Positions 21,992 through 34,307 are shown, counted from the stretch's first letter. The stretch is DNA of 64,000 nt from Batkoa obscura (GCA_030770535.1 JASVEC010000004.1:1364001-1428000), one strand, 5' to 3'. Made by a program: numbers and translations. Notes: a model not told the origin generated them from the sequence alone.

Positions 21992-22753
21992 TTAAACTTT
22001 CTCATAGCTATCTAAATTAGTATCTACAAGTTCGAATAGCTTCTTTAAGCTATCAACTGTTTCACATTGATTACTGTTATGCGTATTACTTTTACAATGA
22101 ATACATTTAACTTCAGCTGGTTCATAGGTACAGGTAACTATTGGAAGATCCTTTCTAACCAAAAATTTATTTGGTATTACTAATTTACCAGCCAATAAAT
22201 CATCGTTTGGAATAATGAAAATCACTACATTGTTTGAATAAAATTCATTATCAGCATCTAATAAATGAGTACACGAGGCAACCTTTCCGTAAATACTAAA
22301 ACTAACTTTTAATTTTTCTTCCAATTCCTTACCAACAACATCACCTCCAAAATTAGAAACTGTTAAACGCATAACAATTTCAGAATGATGCCATAATCGG
22401 TACGCTTTAATTTTATACCCATTAAATTCCCACTTTTGTTTTAATGCATACTCTCTATCTTGCTCATTTTTAAACCCAATTTCTATTTTTTCCCCTTTAA
22501 ATTCTCCCATTGGGCGATAGCCTATTGTCTCAATTATCTTTGTAACAAAACCAGAAAAATTAATTACGCTAGTTTTACCACATCCTGGTCCAGTTTGGAT
22601 GGATGGTGCTCCATGACCATGAGAATTAACTCCAGAAAAATCCATCATAATTGCATATCGAAGGGATGTTCTATGAATGTTATAATTTTCACCTAGAGTG
22701 TTTAAAGGCTTATTGGTTGTGGGAAAGTTTGATGAAGGTCCAAATTGGTACAT
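21992..22753 (-). CDS. CCHC zinc-knuckle family protein, copy 5 (looks whole)
   Basis: A 253-residue single-exon ORF and a clear representative of the family. In order: NYNIHRTSLRYAIMMDFSGV near residues 23-42, a Gly/His-rich insert, the central GEKIEIGFKNEQDREYAL near 84-101, WHHSEIVMRLTVSNFGG (RRM-like start), EEKLKVSFSIYGKVASCTH, PNKFLVRKDLPIVTCTYEP, and a knuckle CIHCKSNTHNSNQC near 221-234. The N-terminal FG stretch is reduced to FGPSSNF. There is no neighbouring polymerase or integrase. The function is unknown; single-strand nucleic-acid binding is an inference from the knuckle and the RRM-like block. Confidence 0.62.
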   Translation of the reverse strand: MYQFGPSSNFPTTNKPLNTLGENYNIHRTSLRYAIMMDFSGVNSHGHGAPSIQTGPGCGKTSVINFSGFVTKIIETIGYRPMGEFKGEKIEIGFKNEQDREYALKQKWEFNGYKIKAYRLWHHSEIVMRLTVSNFGGDVVGKELEEKLKVSFSIYGKVASCTHLLDADNEFYSNNVVIFIIPNDDLLAGKLVIPNKFLVRKDLPIVTCTYEPAEVKCIHCKSNTHNSNQCETVDSLKKLFELVDTNLDSYEKV

Positions 22754-23146
22754 GATCTATTGATTTTAACTTTTAATTTTGTTTTTATTTATAGGACTTT
22801 ATATTTTTAATTATCGGACACTTAAAAAAAGCTTAGATCTTAATAGGCAAATGGCTTTTATAAAGTTAAAATCATATGATAAAAAAATTGCAACTAATTA
22901 GTAAGGGTTTTAACACCATCAGCATTACAGTTTATGAAAGTATAGAATGGGCTCTCTGCTAAGTTATTTGAGGATCAAAAATCAACTTATCCTCACTTTC
23001 AGATTAATCATATATATTATGTTTATCTTAGCTGTCTAAGCTTTAATTAAATTTCTTAACAAAAAACTAATTTACAATCACAATACTTAAATGCTATGAG
23101 GTCCAACTATACCAAAATTTATTTCATTATAAGTTAAAAGTTAAAT

Positions 23147-24061
23147 TTAATCTCTTAAAGCAGAAAGCCTAGCCCTCATGTCATCCCAGTCTTCGTCTTG
23201 AACTTGTTCTTGAATAGGTTCTTGGGTATCAGTCTGTAAAAAAAATTAATATTATTTCAAAACATAGTAAAGCAAAAACATACTATCAACTCATTGTTAA
23301 CTGGTTGTACTTCACCTAGGGCGCCTTAGAGTTTGATTTAGTTTTAAAATACTAATAGTTTAGTTAAAATAAAGTTTTTACCTTCCGTTATTTCAAACAA
23401 GATTTTATTAACTTCTTCTTCCGCTTCAGAATCAATTTCTTCTTCATCTAACCCATCGATGGTATCTTCAATCATTTCTCCAATAATACCAGTCTAAAAA
23501 TAGGTTAATCTTTTGTTTCTTATTTTCAAATCTTAAATTACTTTCATCAACTCTTTAGATAGCTCCATCATCGCTTTATTAATCTCTGGTAACTTTACCA
23601 AATTATTAACCAGTTTCATGACCTCAGCACTTTTTTGTAAAGTACCTGACATCTTGGCCATAGCTAGCGTTAAAATGTTAATTCAATTTTTTCTCATCAT
23701 AAAATTTTAAAAAATCATCCTTACCAGTTTGCTGTTGTAATTGCATCATAATCGAATTCAATTGAGCTTTTGAAGTATGTAACCTTTGTTTATGTTTTCT
23801 AGTACGTACAAGCTCTTTAGCTAATATTTTACATGATACCATATCTTTTCTTTTAGCTACTTGTTTTATTGCCATTTTAGCTTTTTTTTCTTCACTTTCA
23901 ATGCCACGTATTTGACGATCAATTGTTCTTTCTTGCGTCCTTATCGTGGAGCGCCACTTTCTAAACTAGTTATTTTGTTAGTCGTGTTTGGGCGAAATGG
24001 AGTCTAGTGAGTTTACTAATTCATCCGGTGTGGGTTGTTTGAAAAATATGTTTTTTATCAT
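23147..24061 (-). CDS. VPS24: ESCRT-III subunit Vps24/CHMP3, six exons
   Basis: Vps24 caps ESCRT-III filaments with Vps2 on endosomes, driving multivesicular-body budding and membrane scission. Minus-strand exons are about 24061-24017, 23965-23725, 23663-23542, 23493-23382, 23324-23284 and 23233-23147, which keep frame and give 215 residues, the usual Snf7-family size. The N-terminus [18 protein letters not shown] and the basic helix ([21 protein letters not shown], first part) match Vps24/CHMP3. An acidic linker ([17 protein letters not shown]) precedes a C-terminal MIT-interacting motif, [12 protein letters not shown], for Vps4 binding. The first intron ends in a textbook branch site, CGACTAAC. 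Confidence is high for ESCRT-III, slightly lower for Vps24 over its relatives. Confidence 0.9.
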
Positions 24062-24283
24062 TAAGAAAATAAAGCTTCTATTTATTCTCTTGTCAATTTA
24101 GAGTTCTAAAAATAAATTTTTATCTAAAATTAAAATGATTTAACAATTCACCATAAACATAAAATATACAAAATAAATGTATAAAAATTTATTATATCAA
24201 ATAACATTGATTTTGTAAAGAAAATAAAGATTAGTTTTTGTTTAAGATAAGAACAGTGAGTGCTAAAATTATAACTCTAAATA

Positions 24284-25007
24284 TTAGTCTTTAACATCAT
24301 CACACCCACATTTCCAAACGTCTAAAACCGTTGAACAATTAAAACTAGGTTTTTTAAGTCGGGCATTAACCACATTATGAGCTTCACAAGCCCATTGCGA
24401 GGCAGATTCTCTTGAATCAACCTAAAAGATCTAATTAATACAAATTACAGATAAGAAAAGAAGACATTACCTTTGGTGGATGGACAGCTAAAACACCTTG
24501 GAAATGTCTAGCACTAAAAGAAACAAAAGGTTTAATAAAACAGTTCGACTATTTATTAAAATTGGTGAAAAAAACTTACCAATCCCCACAAGGGTATAAT
24601 CTAGAAAATAGATAGATAAATGTTCTTAATGCATCTTGTTCATCTTTGGTTGGCTTTACTGGAAATCTAGCTGTCATTGTATGAATCAGACGCCACGATG
24701 ATTTACCTAGCTCAGCTCTAAATATTTCATTTAGTATCGAATTTAATTTACCAAAATATTATGAATATTCTTACTTGATAGTAGCATTCCCTAATTCGGA
24801 CATAATAGTATCTCCTAACTCGGGTTTATTATCACCAAAGAACCAATTTTTATTGCTATCTTCATACTCATTAAGATATAAAGAAGATACCCTTCGATCC
24901 ACTTGTTTATTGATATTGATTTTATTGCTAACTACTAAATGAATAATTATACTTAAACTTATAATTGATAATAAAACTATGATTAATAATCGGGAGCAGC
25001 GTATCAT
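24284..25007 (-). CDS. ERV2: ER FAD-linked sulfhydryl oxidase, Erv2-like, four exons
   Basis: Erv-family oxidases use FAD and O2 to make disulfides. Exons on the minus strand are about 25007-24775, 24717-24580, 24513-24471 and 24421-24284, giving 183 residues. A hydrophobic N-terminal signal anchor (LLIIVLLSIISLSIIIHLVV, residues about 7-26) places it in the ER lumen rather than the mitochondrion. The core reads SSWRLIHTMTARFPVKP, then FIYLFSRLYPCGDCARHF with the FAD-proximal CxxC, then WACEAHNVVNARLKKP. The tail ends in WKCGCDD, the Cys-Gly-Cys shuttle pair typical of Erv2 rather than the N-terminal CxxC of Erv1. All functional cysteines are present. Confidence 0.9.
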
Positions 25008-25603
25008 CTTTTTTTAAATAAATAGATAGTATAAAAGTTGTATGATTTTATACTATATTATGTATGGTTAAAAGTGGCTTTATATACTCGTATTACTTTG
25101 GTTGTAACCAATTAAATGCCAGGTAGTTAATTAGTTTTATTTTTAGTTATGCTGGCTTCATAAAATATTTATAAATTGAAGTTGATCATTTTTGATGTTA
25201 GTTAAAAATAGAGCTAATAGCTTGACTCTAATACGTTCAGTCTTTTAACTATTGGCTATTTTAAGGTTAACTTATAATTATAAGAATAATTAAAAATAGA
25301 TTCTATAAAATGTTATAGTTATAAAATGGTACTAGTTGAAAAATGAATAATATTATACAATATTACACTAGTAAAATAATAAATGGTATCCCTACAACAC
25401 ATAAAATAACTAATGACTATCTAACGTTTAAAGGTTTATTCAATTTAATATTCAGTGATGAAAATAGATAAATTAACTCTGGGTTACCAAGTATCCATTC
25501 AAAAAACTGCTTAAAATTTATGCAATTTCATAAATAAGCATAAAACTAAAAACCAAGCAATTTTTACTTTTAGTTTCTTTATAAAAACAACAAAGAATAA
25601 AAA
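25008..25603. other. Divergent promoter region between ERV2 and CWC15
   Basis: About 600 bp of AT-rich DNA between divergent genes. No further gene or repeat is seen. Confidence 0.5.
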
Positions 25604-26548
25604 ATGACTACCGCCGCCAGACCAACCTTTGATCCAGCCAAGGGAAAAGATAGCTCCAATCCAACCGCACAAACTCATTCCCGTGATAATCCATCCCATA
25701 CTAAACTTAAATACAGGTAAAGTAGAAATCTAATAACTTCATAATTTAATAACTAATAAATTCAAATAGAAAAGAAGGTCAAGAAGAGTATATTAACTTA
25801 GATGAAGAAGATTTAAAGAATCAATTATTGAGTGCAGAAAGAGAGCATTTAATAAAAACTGGTAAAATTGAAGAGGATAAAGAATATACTCATGAACAAA
25901 GAGCACTTATTGAACATTTTGAAAAGAATGAAGTCGCTGAGAAGGAATTGAATCAAAATAAAGAGGATGGCGAAGTGAATGACGAAGAAGATGAGGAAGA
26001 GGAAGAAGAGTTAGAAGCTGAAGTTGCTAAAAGAGCGTAAATTCTAATTTACGATTTACAAAATGATAATACTAAATTAATTGCAGTGCTCAAGTAGCTT
26101 CTGATGAAGATGAGGAAGAAGACGATGAGGATGATGAAGAAGATACAGAAGCCTTAATGAAAGAACTTGAAAAAATTAAAAAAGAGAGAGCTGAAGCTAG
26201 AGAGAGAAAAGTAAGTAGACTTATTTTGAAACAAATGCTATTGCTAATCATTTTCATAAAGGAAAGAGAAAAAGCGGAAGCAGAAAAATTAAAAGAAGAA
26301 GAAATATTGAAAGGAAACCCACTTTTAAACATTTCGGAAAATCAAGAGTTTACTGTAAAGAGAAGGTAATTAGTAAATTAATTGTAGTTGCTTTTATATT
26401 AAAATTTTGCTTTTATTTTAGATGGGATGATGATGTTATTTTTAAAAATCAAGCTAGAGGAGAAGATGACAAACCTAAAAAGCGATTTATTAATGATATG
26501 TTAAGATCCGATTTTCATCGTAAATTTATGGATAAATATATTCGTTAA
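25604..26548 (+). CDS. CWC15: Spliceosome (NineTeen complex-associated) protein Cwc15, five exons
   Basis: Cwc15/Cwf15 is a small, mostly disordered component of the Prp19-associated complex and the activated spliceosome. Exons are about 25604-25716, 25770-26036, 26087-26210, 26262-26365 and 26422-26548, giving 244 residues. The two family signatures are intact. The N-terminus is [14 protein letters not shown] with [13 protein letters not shown]. The C-terminus has [15 protein letters not shown] then [20 protein letters not shown]. Between them are long acidic and Lys/Glu coiled-coil stretches. Expression in an intron-dense genome is expected. The start is the only ATG in frame before the signature. 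Confidence 0.95.
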
Positions 26549-26962
26549 TTGAGGATTTTAATTTTAAATACGACAGATTATCATTGTATTTTTTTATATG
26601 TTTATAAAAGCATTTGGAACATTGATTGCTTTTCTCTTGATTATTTGAAGAAATAAATATTCTTTTTTGATAGTTTTGAAGGATACAGTTTGATGGGTTT
26701 TACTGTGATATGTTTATTAATTTTGAATAGGAATTAGTTTATTGAGTTATAAATAACTTGTATCATAATAAAAATAATATTGCTTAAATTTGATATATTT
26801 TATTTTATTTTCAAGTAAAGAATATAAACAGGATCTCATTTACCAATATTAATCTAAATAAAGATAAAAGTTCTATAAATTCTAAATTTGTAAAAAAAAT
26901 ATCATCAGTTTTTATTCTGAAAGAACAGCTCATTTTACTCTCAAACAACTAAACCTACTCCA
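26549..26962. other. Intergenic region between CWC15 and FERRY3
   Basis: AT-rich spacer of about 400 bp holding the CWC15 3' UTR and the next promoter. Nothing else is recognised. Confidence 0.5.
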
Positions 26963-29732
26963 ATGGATATAACGATAGCGACCAGATATTCCTTTAGTCC
27001 AATAAAAATATCGTTGACATTTAATATAAAATATACTGAAGAAGATGAAGAAGGTCAAAACTTAAATTTTCAATTAAATAAAGAGGAACATATCTTAGAT
27101 CATTTAAAATATTTCATGTATGATAATGAGATTGATTTAGGTTTACAAGATGATTTCTTAAATGCTATTTATGATGAAATCGATACCAAGATGAAGCTGA
27201 GGGTTGAGGAGTATGTTGAGAATGGTAATTTAGTTGTTTTTGTTTTTTATTTAAACGGTGATTAAATCACATTCAAAAGTAATGGAAGATATCGATATCG
27301 ATATTGAAATGTTAAGTAGAAAGTTTGATAATTTACTCAGTAAAAAAGAAGCAGTGGAGACTAAAGTAAGCTCAATTTATTTATATCTATTATTCAAATT
27401 TATATATTAATATTTATAAGATAAATTTTGAATTAGCATTTAAAAAATTATATTATTCGAACTATTCGGAACCTATCTTTGAGTTTTTAGTTAAATTAAT
27501 AACAGAATATTCGAGGGGCCTAGAATTAAGAAATAGGGACTGGAGCGAGCAAATAGAAATTATTAAGTTTAAGTAGGTTTTTTTAAATCTTATATAGTAA
27601 ATAATAAAAGGCTAGGATATCTTCAATATTAAGAGTTAACTTAACTTTCCATTTAGATATGAAGAGGATAATTCGGACATATTTAGGGAAATTAGTGAAG
27701 CTAGACACTCTCAAAAAATTCTACAGCACGAAAAGGTAATTTTTATTAGTAATTATTATGATTAAGTTTATCTAAGTTACTATTATCAAGGATATTGAAA
27801 TGATCAAAGCCACTTGGAGTTCCGAAATTGAAGAAATGCAAGAAAATCAAAAGTTGGAATTTCAAGAACTTATTATACAAATTTATTATCATTATATAGT
27901 TTATCATTATAAGCTTAGTCAACTAGAAGAAGAGTGTGGAAGTTATAGTTTACTATCAAATTATACAGAAATTGAAGAAAAATTTATTTTAAGTTTAATG
28001 AACAAAATGGAAGATAGAGAGCTTTCGGTGGATAATATAAGTGAACTTCCTATTGTTGTATTTAAACAAAAGTTTGAAGAAAATCGTTCAACTTCTAAGG
28101 AACTTCGAAAATTAATAGACTCTTTAATACAAGCTAAAGTGGATATTCCAATTAAATCAAAGATTAAACCGGTAATAAATAGTGGCTGTTTTTTTTAATT
28201 AAAAAGTTGATAGAACTTTTAGGAATTAGTCCGAGATGTTATGGATGTTATGGGAACAAGTGAAATATTAGCTCGCTCCGCTTTGGAAATGTGTGATAGT
28301 GATAAAGTAAATAAATTATTTTTCTGTTTGTAATTTAGTAATTAGATTATATTTATTAGAACAGTGCTGTTTTATTACTTATGGACTCATATAGTAAAGT
28401 AGAGCAATATGTTAAAGATAAGCAATTAGCAGGACAAAAATCAACACTTAATTCAAATGATAATAGCAACAATAATACTACAAGGAATAGATTAAATAAT
28501 AATAGTAATAATGGAAGATTTAATACATTTCAACAAAATCATAAAGCAAATTTATTAAATTTAGCTAATAATGCCAAAAATTGGTTTAAAAAATCAATCG
28601 AGAATTTAGTCAATGACGATGATAACGATTCAATAATTGATAGTAATTTAAGAGCTGGAAATAATTTTAGAATATTAGAAGAAACTTCAATTATTCCACT
28701 TGGTTCTAATATACGTACTAACTTTAAATTTATATTAACTAATTTTGATGTTTTAAATATTACATTTCAATCAGAAAAAGAATTATTTCAAGCTAGATTA
28801 AGACAATTATATGAAATCTATGATAAAAAATTAAATGCTAAAGTCGTATTTGTCCCAATTGATAAAGTTAAACAATATCATTTGGGAAATGTGGCCAATA
28901 CAGGTAATTAATAATATATTTGTATTACTTAATATAATAATAAAATAGAACTATTTGAAAAATGTAAAAAGTCCACCGAGCTTCATTTTCCAACAATAAA
29001 TGAACAATTAAAAGTATTAATAGAAACTTATCTGGATAATTTAAATGAAAATGAATACGAAAACATTCAGGAAGGTAAAAGTTATTAACTAGTTGTAAAC
29101 TAATATAAAAAAATTAATAATTTTAAATAGGCGAATTTTTTGTAACAAGACATTCGAATTTATTTAATATACAATTAGTAGTTCATATAATGTTAAATTT
29201 AGAGAATGATTTATTGTTAGAAGATATTAATCAAAAGTCTGCCTTAATAATAGGCTTTAGAAATTTGATTAGTTCAAGTTCAAAATTAAAGATTCATAGT
29301 CTACAAATACCAATTATATCACCAATAGCAATAACTAATAATAGCAATAATAATTTATCTGTTAGTAATAATAACAATTTATCAATATCACCCTCTTCGT
29401 CACTTGCTCAAAAATTAGCCGCATCTACAAATGGAAATAAATTTAACAAAGAACTAAGCCGATCTAGCTCTCCATCCTCCCTAGGTACCAAAAGAATCGA
29501 AGAATTTTTTAAATGTTTAAAAAATATGTTTATTGAATTCTCAAGGACAGCTACCCCCTTTATTGATCCATTTGGTAATAGTCTAGATGAGCAAACTCTA
29601 CCCACAATTACTTTTGTATTACCAAATGAAAATACAGGGAAATTGAGTGGAAGTTTGTTAAGTTTTAATGCTAACTTTAATGCAGTAAAGAATTCTTTTG
29701 GGATTGTTTTTAAGGCTAATGATACGGAATAA
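26963..29732 (+). CDS. FERRY complex subunit 3 (C12orf4, DUF2362) orthologue, about nine exons
   Basis: In animals C12orf4/FERRY3 belongs to the five-subunit FERRY complex, a Rab5 effector tethering mRNAs and ribosomes to early endosomes. The diagnostic C-terminal block is present: GEFFVTRHSNL, then QLVVHIMLNLEND, then SALIIGFRNLISSS (about 29130-29290). Upstream, ELHFPTINEQLK matches the family's FHFP element, and MIKATWSSEIEEMQENQKLE matches the central helical region. Exons are near 26963-27224, 27280-27365, 27421-27573, 27657-27736, 27790-28169, 28223-28306, 28361-28903, 28949-29074 and 29132-29732. The protein has Asn-rich low-complexity inserts, and a UBA-like helix pair near 28250-28400 that I do not recall in the human protein. 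The family call is firm; the role in a fungus is inference. Confidence 0.8.
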
Positions 29733-30503
29733 AATGAAAGTAATGTTTTTATTTTGGCTTGTAGTTTATTGTATTTAGTGATAACAAATATAATTTAAAA
29801 AAATAAAATTATTTACAGAATAATAACAAATATATAAAATTAATTAATTTTTTGTTATATAATAAGCTTGAAAGCCAATTTAAAAATATATAATTTCAAC
29901 TTATCTTTGATATATCGTATTTTGATATTATATTACTCTATTATCATTCTCTTATCTTATCTAAAACTATAGAATCATATTTTCTATATTAACTGTATAA
30001 AGAACAAATAAAGACTAAAACATTAAAAACATTACTATTTCATTATTCATGTGTAATCAAAAGAAATATTTGAGGCCCATATTAAATATCATATAATATA
30101 ACATAGTATAATATAATATAATACAAAAAGCGACTCAAAGTAAATTTAAGTGTGCTTTTTTGAAAACTATAGCTTTATTTATACTATTAAGGTAAATAGT
30201 TTTTAAATTTAAAAGTTAAATGAGTAATAGTAACAATAGTAATTACAAAATAAACGGATTTTCTTCACAATTTAAAAGTTAGTTACTCTGGGTGAAAACT
30301 ATGATATTTATAGATCAATTTGTAAATATGGCATAAGAATAGATTTTTCTAAGATTAACATAGTACACCGGGTAAAGAACCAGAAATACATGATAGGAAG
30401 GACTGCGCTAACTATATAGTCAGTAAGTTGAGTTATCGACTAATGAGTAAACTTAAAGATTAAAATTCTGAATTTAGATTTAAAATTAAAAAAGATTGAA
30501 AGT
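29733..30503. other. Intergenic, nothing recognised
   Basis: AT-rich DNA downstream of FERRY3, including short TATAATA-type simple repeats near 30090-30125. No gene is seen. Confidence 0.5.
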
Positions 30504-30608
30504 ATATGAGGATGTATTTTTGTGTTTAAGAATTTTACTGATAGCTTTTCCACTTGAAGAGCACTTAAAAAATGGAGAAAGTAATGAAATCAAAAAAACA
30601 CCCCCGTA
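30504..30608 (+). mobile_element. MITE copy 5
   Basis: Near full-length copy, beginning ATATGAGGATGT and ending ACACCCCCGTACA. It lies immediately upstream of zinc-knuckle family remnant 6. Confidence 0.8.
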
Positions 30609-30639
30609 CATTAAATCAAAATTGGAAAATTAAGGGTCC

Positions 30640-31005
30640 CAATATAAAAAAACAACTATACTTTACTATTGTTGGAATATTAATCTACATGCTAAATTAA
30701 CAACTCATTTACTTAGTCTCGATAATCTTTTTTACCCTAATAATATAGTTATATTCCCTATTCCAAATAGTAATGTATTATCTGACAAATTACCAATATT
30801 AGATACTTTTTCAATTAGGAAAGATTTTCCTCTATACACTTGCTGTAGTGAGCTAATTAATCTTGAATGCTTTCATTGTGGAAGTGTTTCCCACATTACC
30901 AATCAATGTTTAATAGTTGATAACTATAAAAATTGCTTGATTTAGCAGAAAATAAATTAGCAGAAATTACAAAACACTTGAATGAAGTAGAAAATGGAGA
31001 GTAAT
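30640..31005 (+). pseudogene. CCHC zinc-knuckle family, copy 6 (C-terminal fragment)
   Basis: Only the C-terminal third is recognisable, ending in a knuckle of the form CFHCGSVSHITNQC. It lies next to MITE copy 5. Broken and old. Confidence 0.45.
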
Positions 31006-31369
31006 AATATGTGACATCCTTTATCAGATTTATTAAATATATGCATTCAGATTTTGTTTTTGTTTGAATGATACTGTAACTATATAAAAAGCGGACAAAA
31101 GGTTGAAACGTTATAAAAAATATTACCATATCATTACTTATCTAATATATAATCAAAAAGCAAATCAAGTTGGGGTCAAAAATTTCCAAAGTTAATTTAG
31201 TATAAATAGAGCATTATGGTAAATTAAAAGTTTTTTTTTGTGTACCATAAGTTATAAAAGCGATAAAGTAATAACATATATAATAAGCTAAGGTGTATAT
31301 TAAAAATAAAGGTGATTAAAGTTTAGCTGATTTTCCTCACATTTTAAGATTGTTTTTTAGATAAAAGTC

Positions 31370-32048
31370 ATGAAATCCATAGATCACCTTTTCGACATGG
31401 AATAATGATGGATTTGTCTGGGATTAACTTTCAAAAACGTGGAACATTTGATACATGTCTTGATGTCTTTAACATGAAATATTGTGCTGATTGTATAATT
31501 AAAAGGTTAGGTTATCGTCCAATGGGCAAATTTGATAGGCAAACATTTGAAATTGAGCTTAAAAATGAAGAGGATAGATAAGATGCATTAAATAAAAGAT
31601 GATGGATTAACGAGTATGGGATAAAAACATACATATTATGGTATCTTTCAGATCCTGTTATGCCTTTAACGTTATCGATCTTTGAAAGTAAGGATATTGA
31701 TGAAGAGTTAAAGAGAAAGTTAAAATTAAAGTTTGGTACTTATAGGAGAGTTGTTGCATGTACCTACTTGAACATAAATCTAGCTTTTATTCTAGTAGTT
31801 TAATAGTAGTTCTTGTCCCAAATGATGATATATTATCTGGAAAATTAGCTATACCAAATAAATTTTTAATTAGCAAAAACCTTCTACTAGTTATTTCCAC
31901 ATATCAAGCAGTTACCCTTGAGTGTTTTCATTGGATAAGTACTGACCATAAGGGCGATCAATGTGATATAATCGATATCTATGAAAAGCTATTTTAGCCT
32001 ACGGAAACTAATTTGAATGATTATGAGAAAGTTGAAAAAGAGGAATAA
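31370..32048 (+). pseudogene. CCHC zinc-knuckle family, copy 7 (broken)
   Basis: Family parts in order on the plus strand, from an IMMDLS-type start near 31403 through the EI(E/G)xKxEEDR block, the RRM-like block and PNKFLISKNLLL to a decayed knuckle near 31925-31965. Several breaks are present. Arranged in tandem with copy 6. Confidence 0.5.
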
Positions 32049-33986
32049 ATGAAAAGTATCAACTTAATGATATATTTATCAAATTTATTAAATTTGTAGC
32101 ATTATAAATAAACATGTTAGAAATAATACATGTTTATAGATTATTCCAAAATTTAAATTTTGAATTATAATCTTAATTATCCTTTTTTTTAAATATTTTA
32201 TATTTTAAATATTTTATATTATAACTCGGTTTAGCAAAGTTAATAAGTCAATTGATACGTATATTCAGATTTTATTGATTGTTACTTGTATAAAATTTTG
32301 ACTCAGGCTATTTCATACTTACAAATTAAATAAAGTTTTCTTATATCCTAAGAGTAGCAATATTCCTAAAAGATTTATTAACAAACATGATTAATAGTTT
32401 AAAGATAGGGGAGTATTAACCATTTACTACATGCATCACATCTATTGCAATTGAAAAAAAATTATATTTGGCCAAACAAAGAAAACATTGACAAAATATT
32501 TAAATGACAAGATTTTATTTTTGATTCTTTTTTACAAATAATAAAACAATATCGTTCCCACAGATTCGTAAACTCATATACAGCCAATCCCTTTGGCTAA
32601 CATATGTTGTTGCATTCCTTAAAAGCCCTCGATCTAACGCATCATTATGTTCTCTATACTTTAAATTTATTAGTGACTTGCTCCCTGATCAGCCTGAGTA
32701 TACCCAAGTCCTCTTCGGATTCACTGAAATCTAGAGACTTCACATAAGCTTACGCAATATCAACTTCAAAACTATTTGATCTCCCCTTCCTATTGACTCC
32801 ATTTTCCTTGGATGGAAATGACTTACATTTAAAAAAAGATGCTTATCTTATAACAATTGCTCTTAGGCCATCTTCTGGTAAGAACTGAGTCTGTGGATTT
32901 TCTTTTCTTTTGGTCTTAGCAGATTCTCTTCATGTTTCATTTTCCACTAATTTTTCATGCACGTTATTATTTTTAACAAATAAATCTAAGGCTTACTAAT
33001 ATTAATAAATACGTCAAAAAAAAACAGTATTGTCAACATTAATATCTAAAAAAAGGCTGCTTTTATCTTTCTTTCTAAGTTTTGAATTGGTAAGTTAAAG
33101 ATTTTAATTTAAAGGAGAATTTCAAATACTGGATACAATTTTACTATTCTTTTAATCTTAGTTGTTTTAATCTCCTTTGATGGACTCAAAGCTTAGTTTA
33201 GGTTTGAAGAAATTTAATATTAGATTAAGTGAAATTGTATATTGTTTTTAGTAAACAAATTTTTTAATAGTTTGACTTACAAGATATCTTTATATAGAAC
33301 TTTTTTATATCTGATTTATAATTTATTATCTTTTGTTTGATAACTCGTCATCGTAACATTATAATGTCTTTTATTTCGTGTATTTAAGTATGAATTCTAT
33401 TTAGTTATTTAAAAGTGAAGTTCGGGTTAAAGCTTAACGATTTTGAAGTGTATGTGTAATAGCTTATAGAGTATTTATACTGATTATTAATCTTTATCGT
33501 TGTTATCCTTTGGTTAAATTAGTTAATTTATATAATTTTAGATTTGAATTTATTAATTTTTATAGTTAAAGTAACCATTTTATTTAGAATTTGATCAAAT
33601 AATATATTCTTATATTTAAATAATCTATTAACTATTTTATATTGTTTGTCTAATATATAAAGATATAATTTTATACTTAATATTATAAATTTTCACTAAC
33701 TTGATTGAGTAATTAATATTATAAAATTCAACTCAAATCCAACCTTTTAGTTTTGTTGAATTTAAAAATACTATTATATCATTAAACTACTAAGTTTAAA
33801 AAATATAAATTTAAAAGTTAATAACAATAAAATTTCTATAATTTATTTTTAATACTTTGTTCCTTAAACTAGAAGAACTATACTGATATAACAAGAAATA
33901 GGTATTTAATTAATTTATTGAGATGCATTTTAAAATAATATAAAATTTATTAAATAAGACTATTTTTCTATTAATTAACTATAATA
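32049..33986. other. Long intergenic region with one decayed coding-like patch
   Basis: Mostly AT-rich noncoding DNA. About 32560-32960 is visibly less AT-rich and reads on the plus strand as protein-like segments (QIRKLIYSQSLWLTYVVAF, then SDLLPDQPEYTQVLFGF) with breaks. I do not recognise it; it looks like a decayed gene. Confidence 0.35.
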
Positions 33987-34090
33987 ATATGTAGGTGTAT
34001 TTTTTATTTAAGGCTTTACTAGCAATTTTTCGACTCAAATAGCGCTTTAAAAATGGAAAAAGTGATGAAACTAAAAAATACCCCCGTATA
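33987..34090 (+). mobile_element. MITE copy 6
   Basis: Copy with both ends readable (ATATGTAGGTGT, ACCCCCGTATA) about 145 bp upstream of the CAP-gene TATA element. Confidence 0.75.
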
Positions 34091-34232
34091 TTAAAAATAT
34101 CATTTTTTGTTTCATATTGTTATTTAATGTAATGACTCTTAATAAATTTTATATTCAGAACAATATAATAAAATAATGATAACTTAATAAATAGTTTTAA
34201 TAACAATTTTATGTTATATTGACTTTAAAAAT

Positions 34233-34241
34233 GTATATAAA
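34233..34241 (+). promoter_or_regulatory. TATA element of the CAP-domain gene
   Basis: GTATATAAATA lies about 70 bp upstream of the chosen start at 34308. Confidence 0.45.
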
Positions 34242-34307
34242 TACATTGATTTTACAATAAAATATTTATTATAATAATTATATTCAATATTGTTGATCAA
34301 TATAAAA

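Noticed and set aside
26090-26332. Minus-strand ORF with a poly-Ser tail
   Set aside because: Antisense of the acidic GAT/GAA repeats of CWC15.
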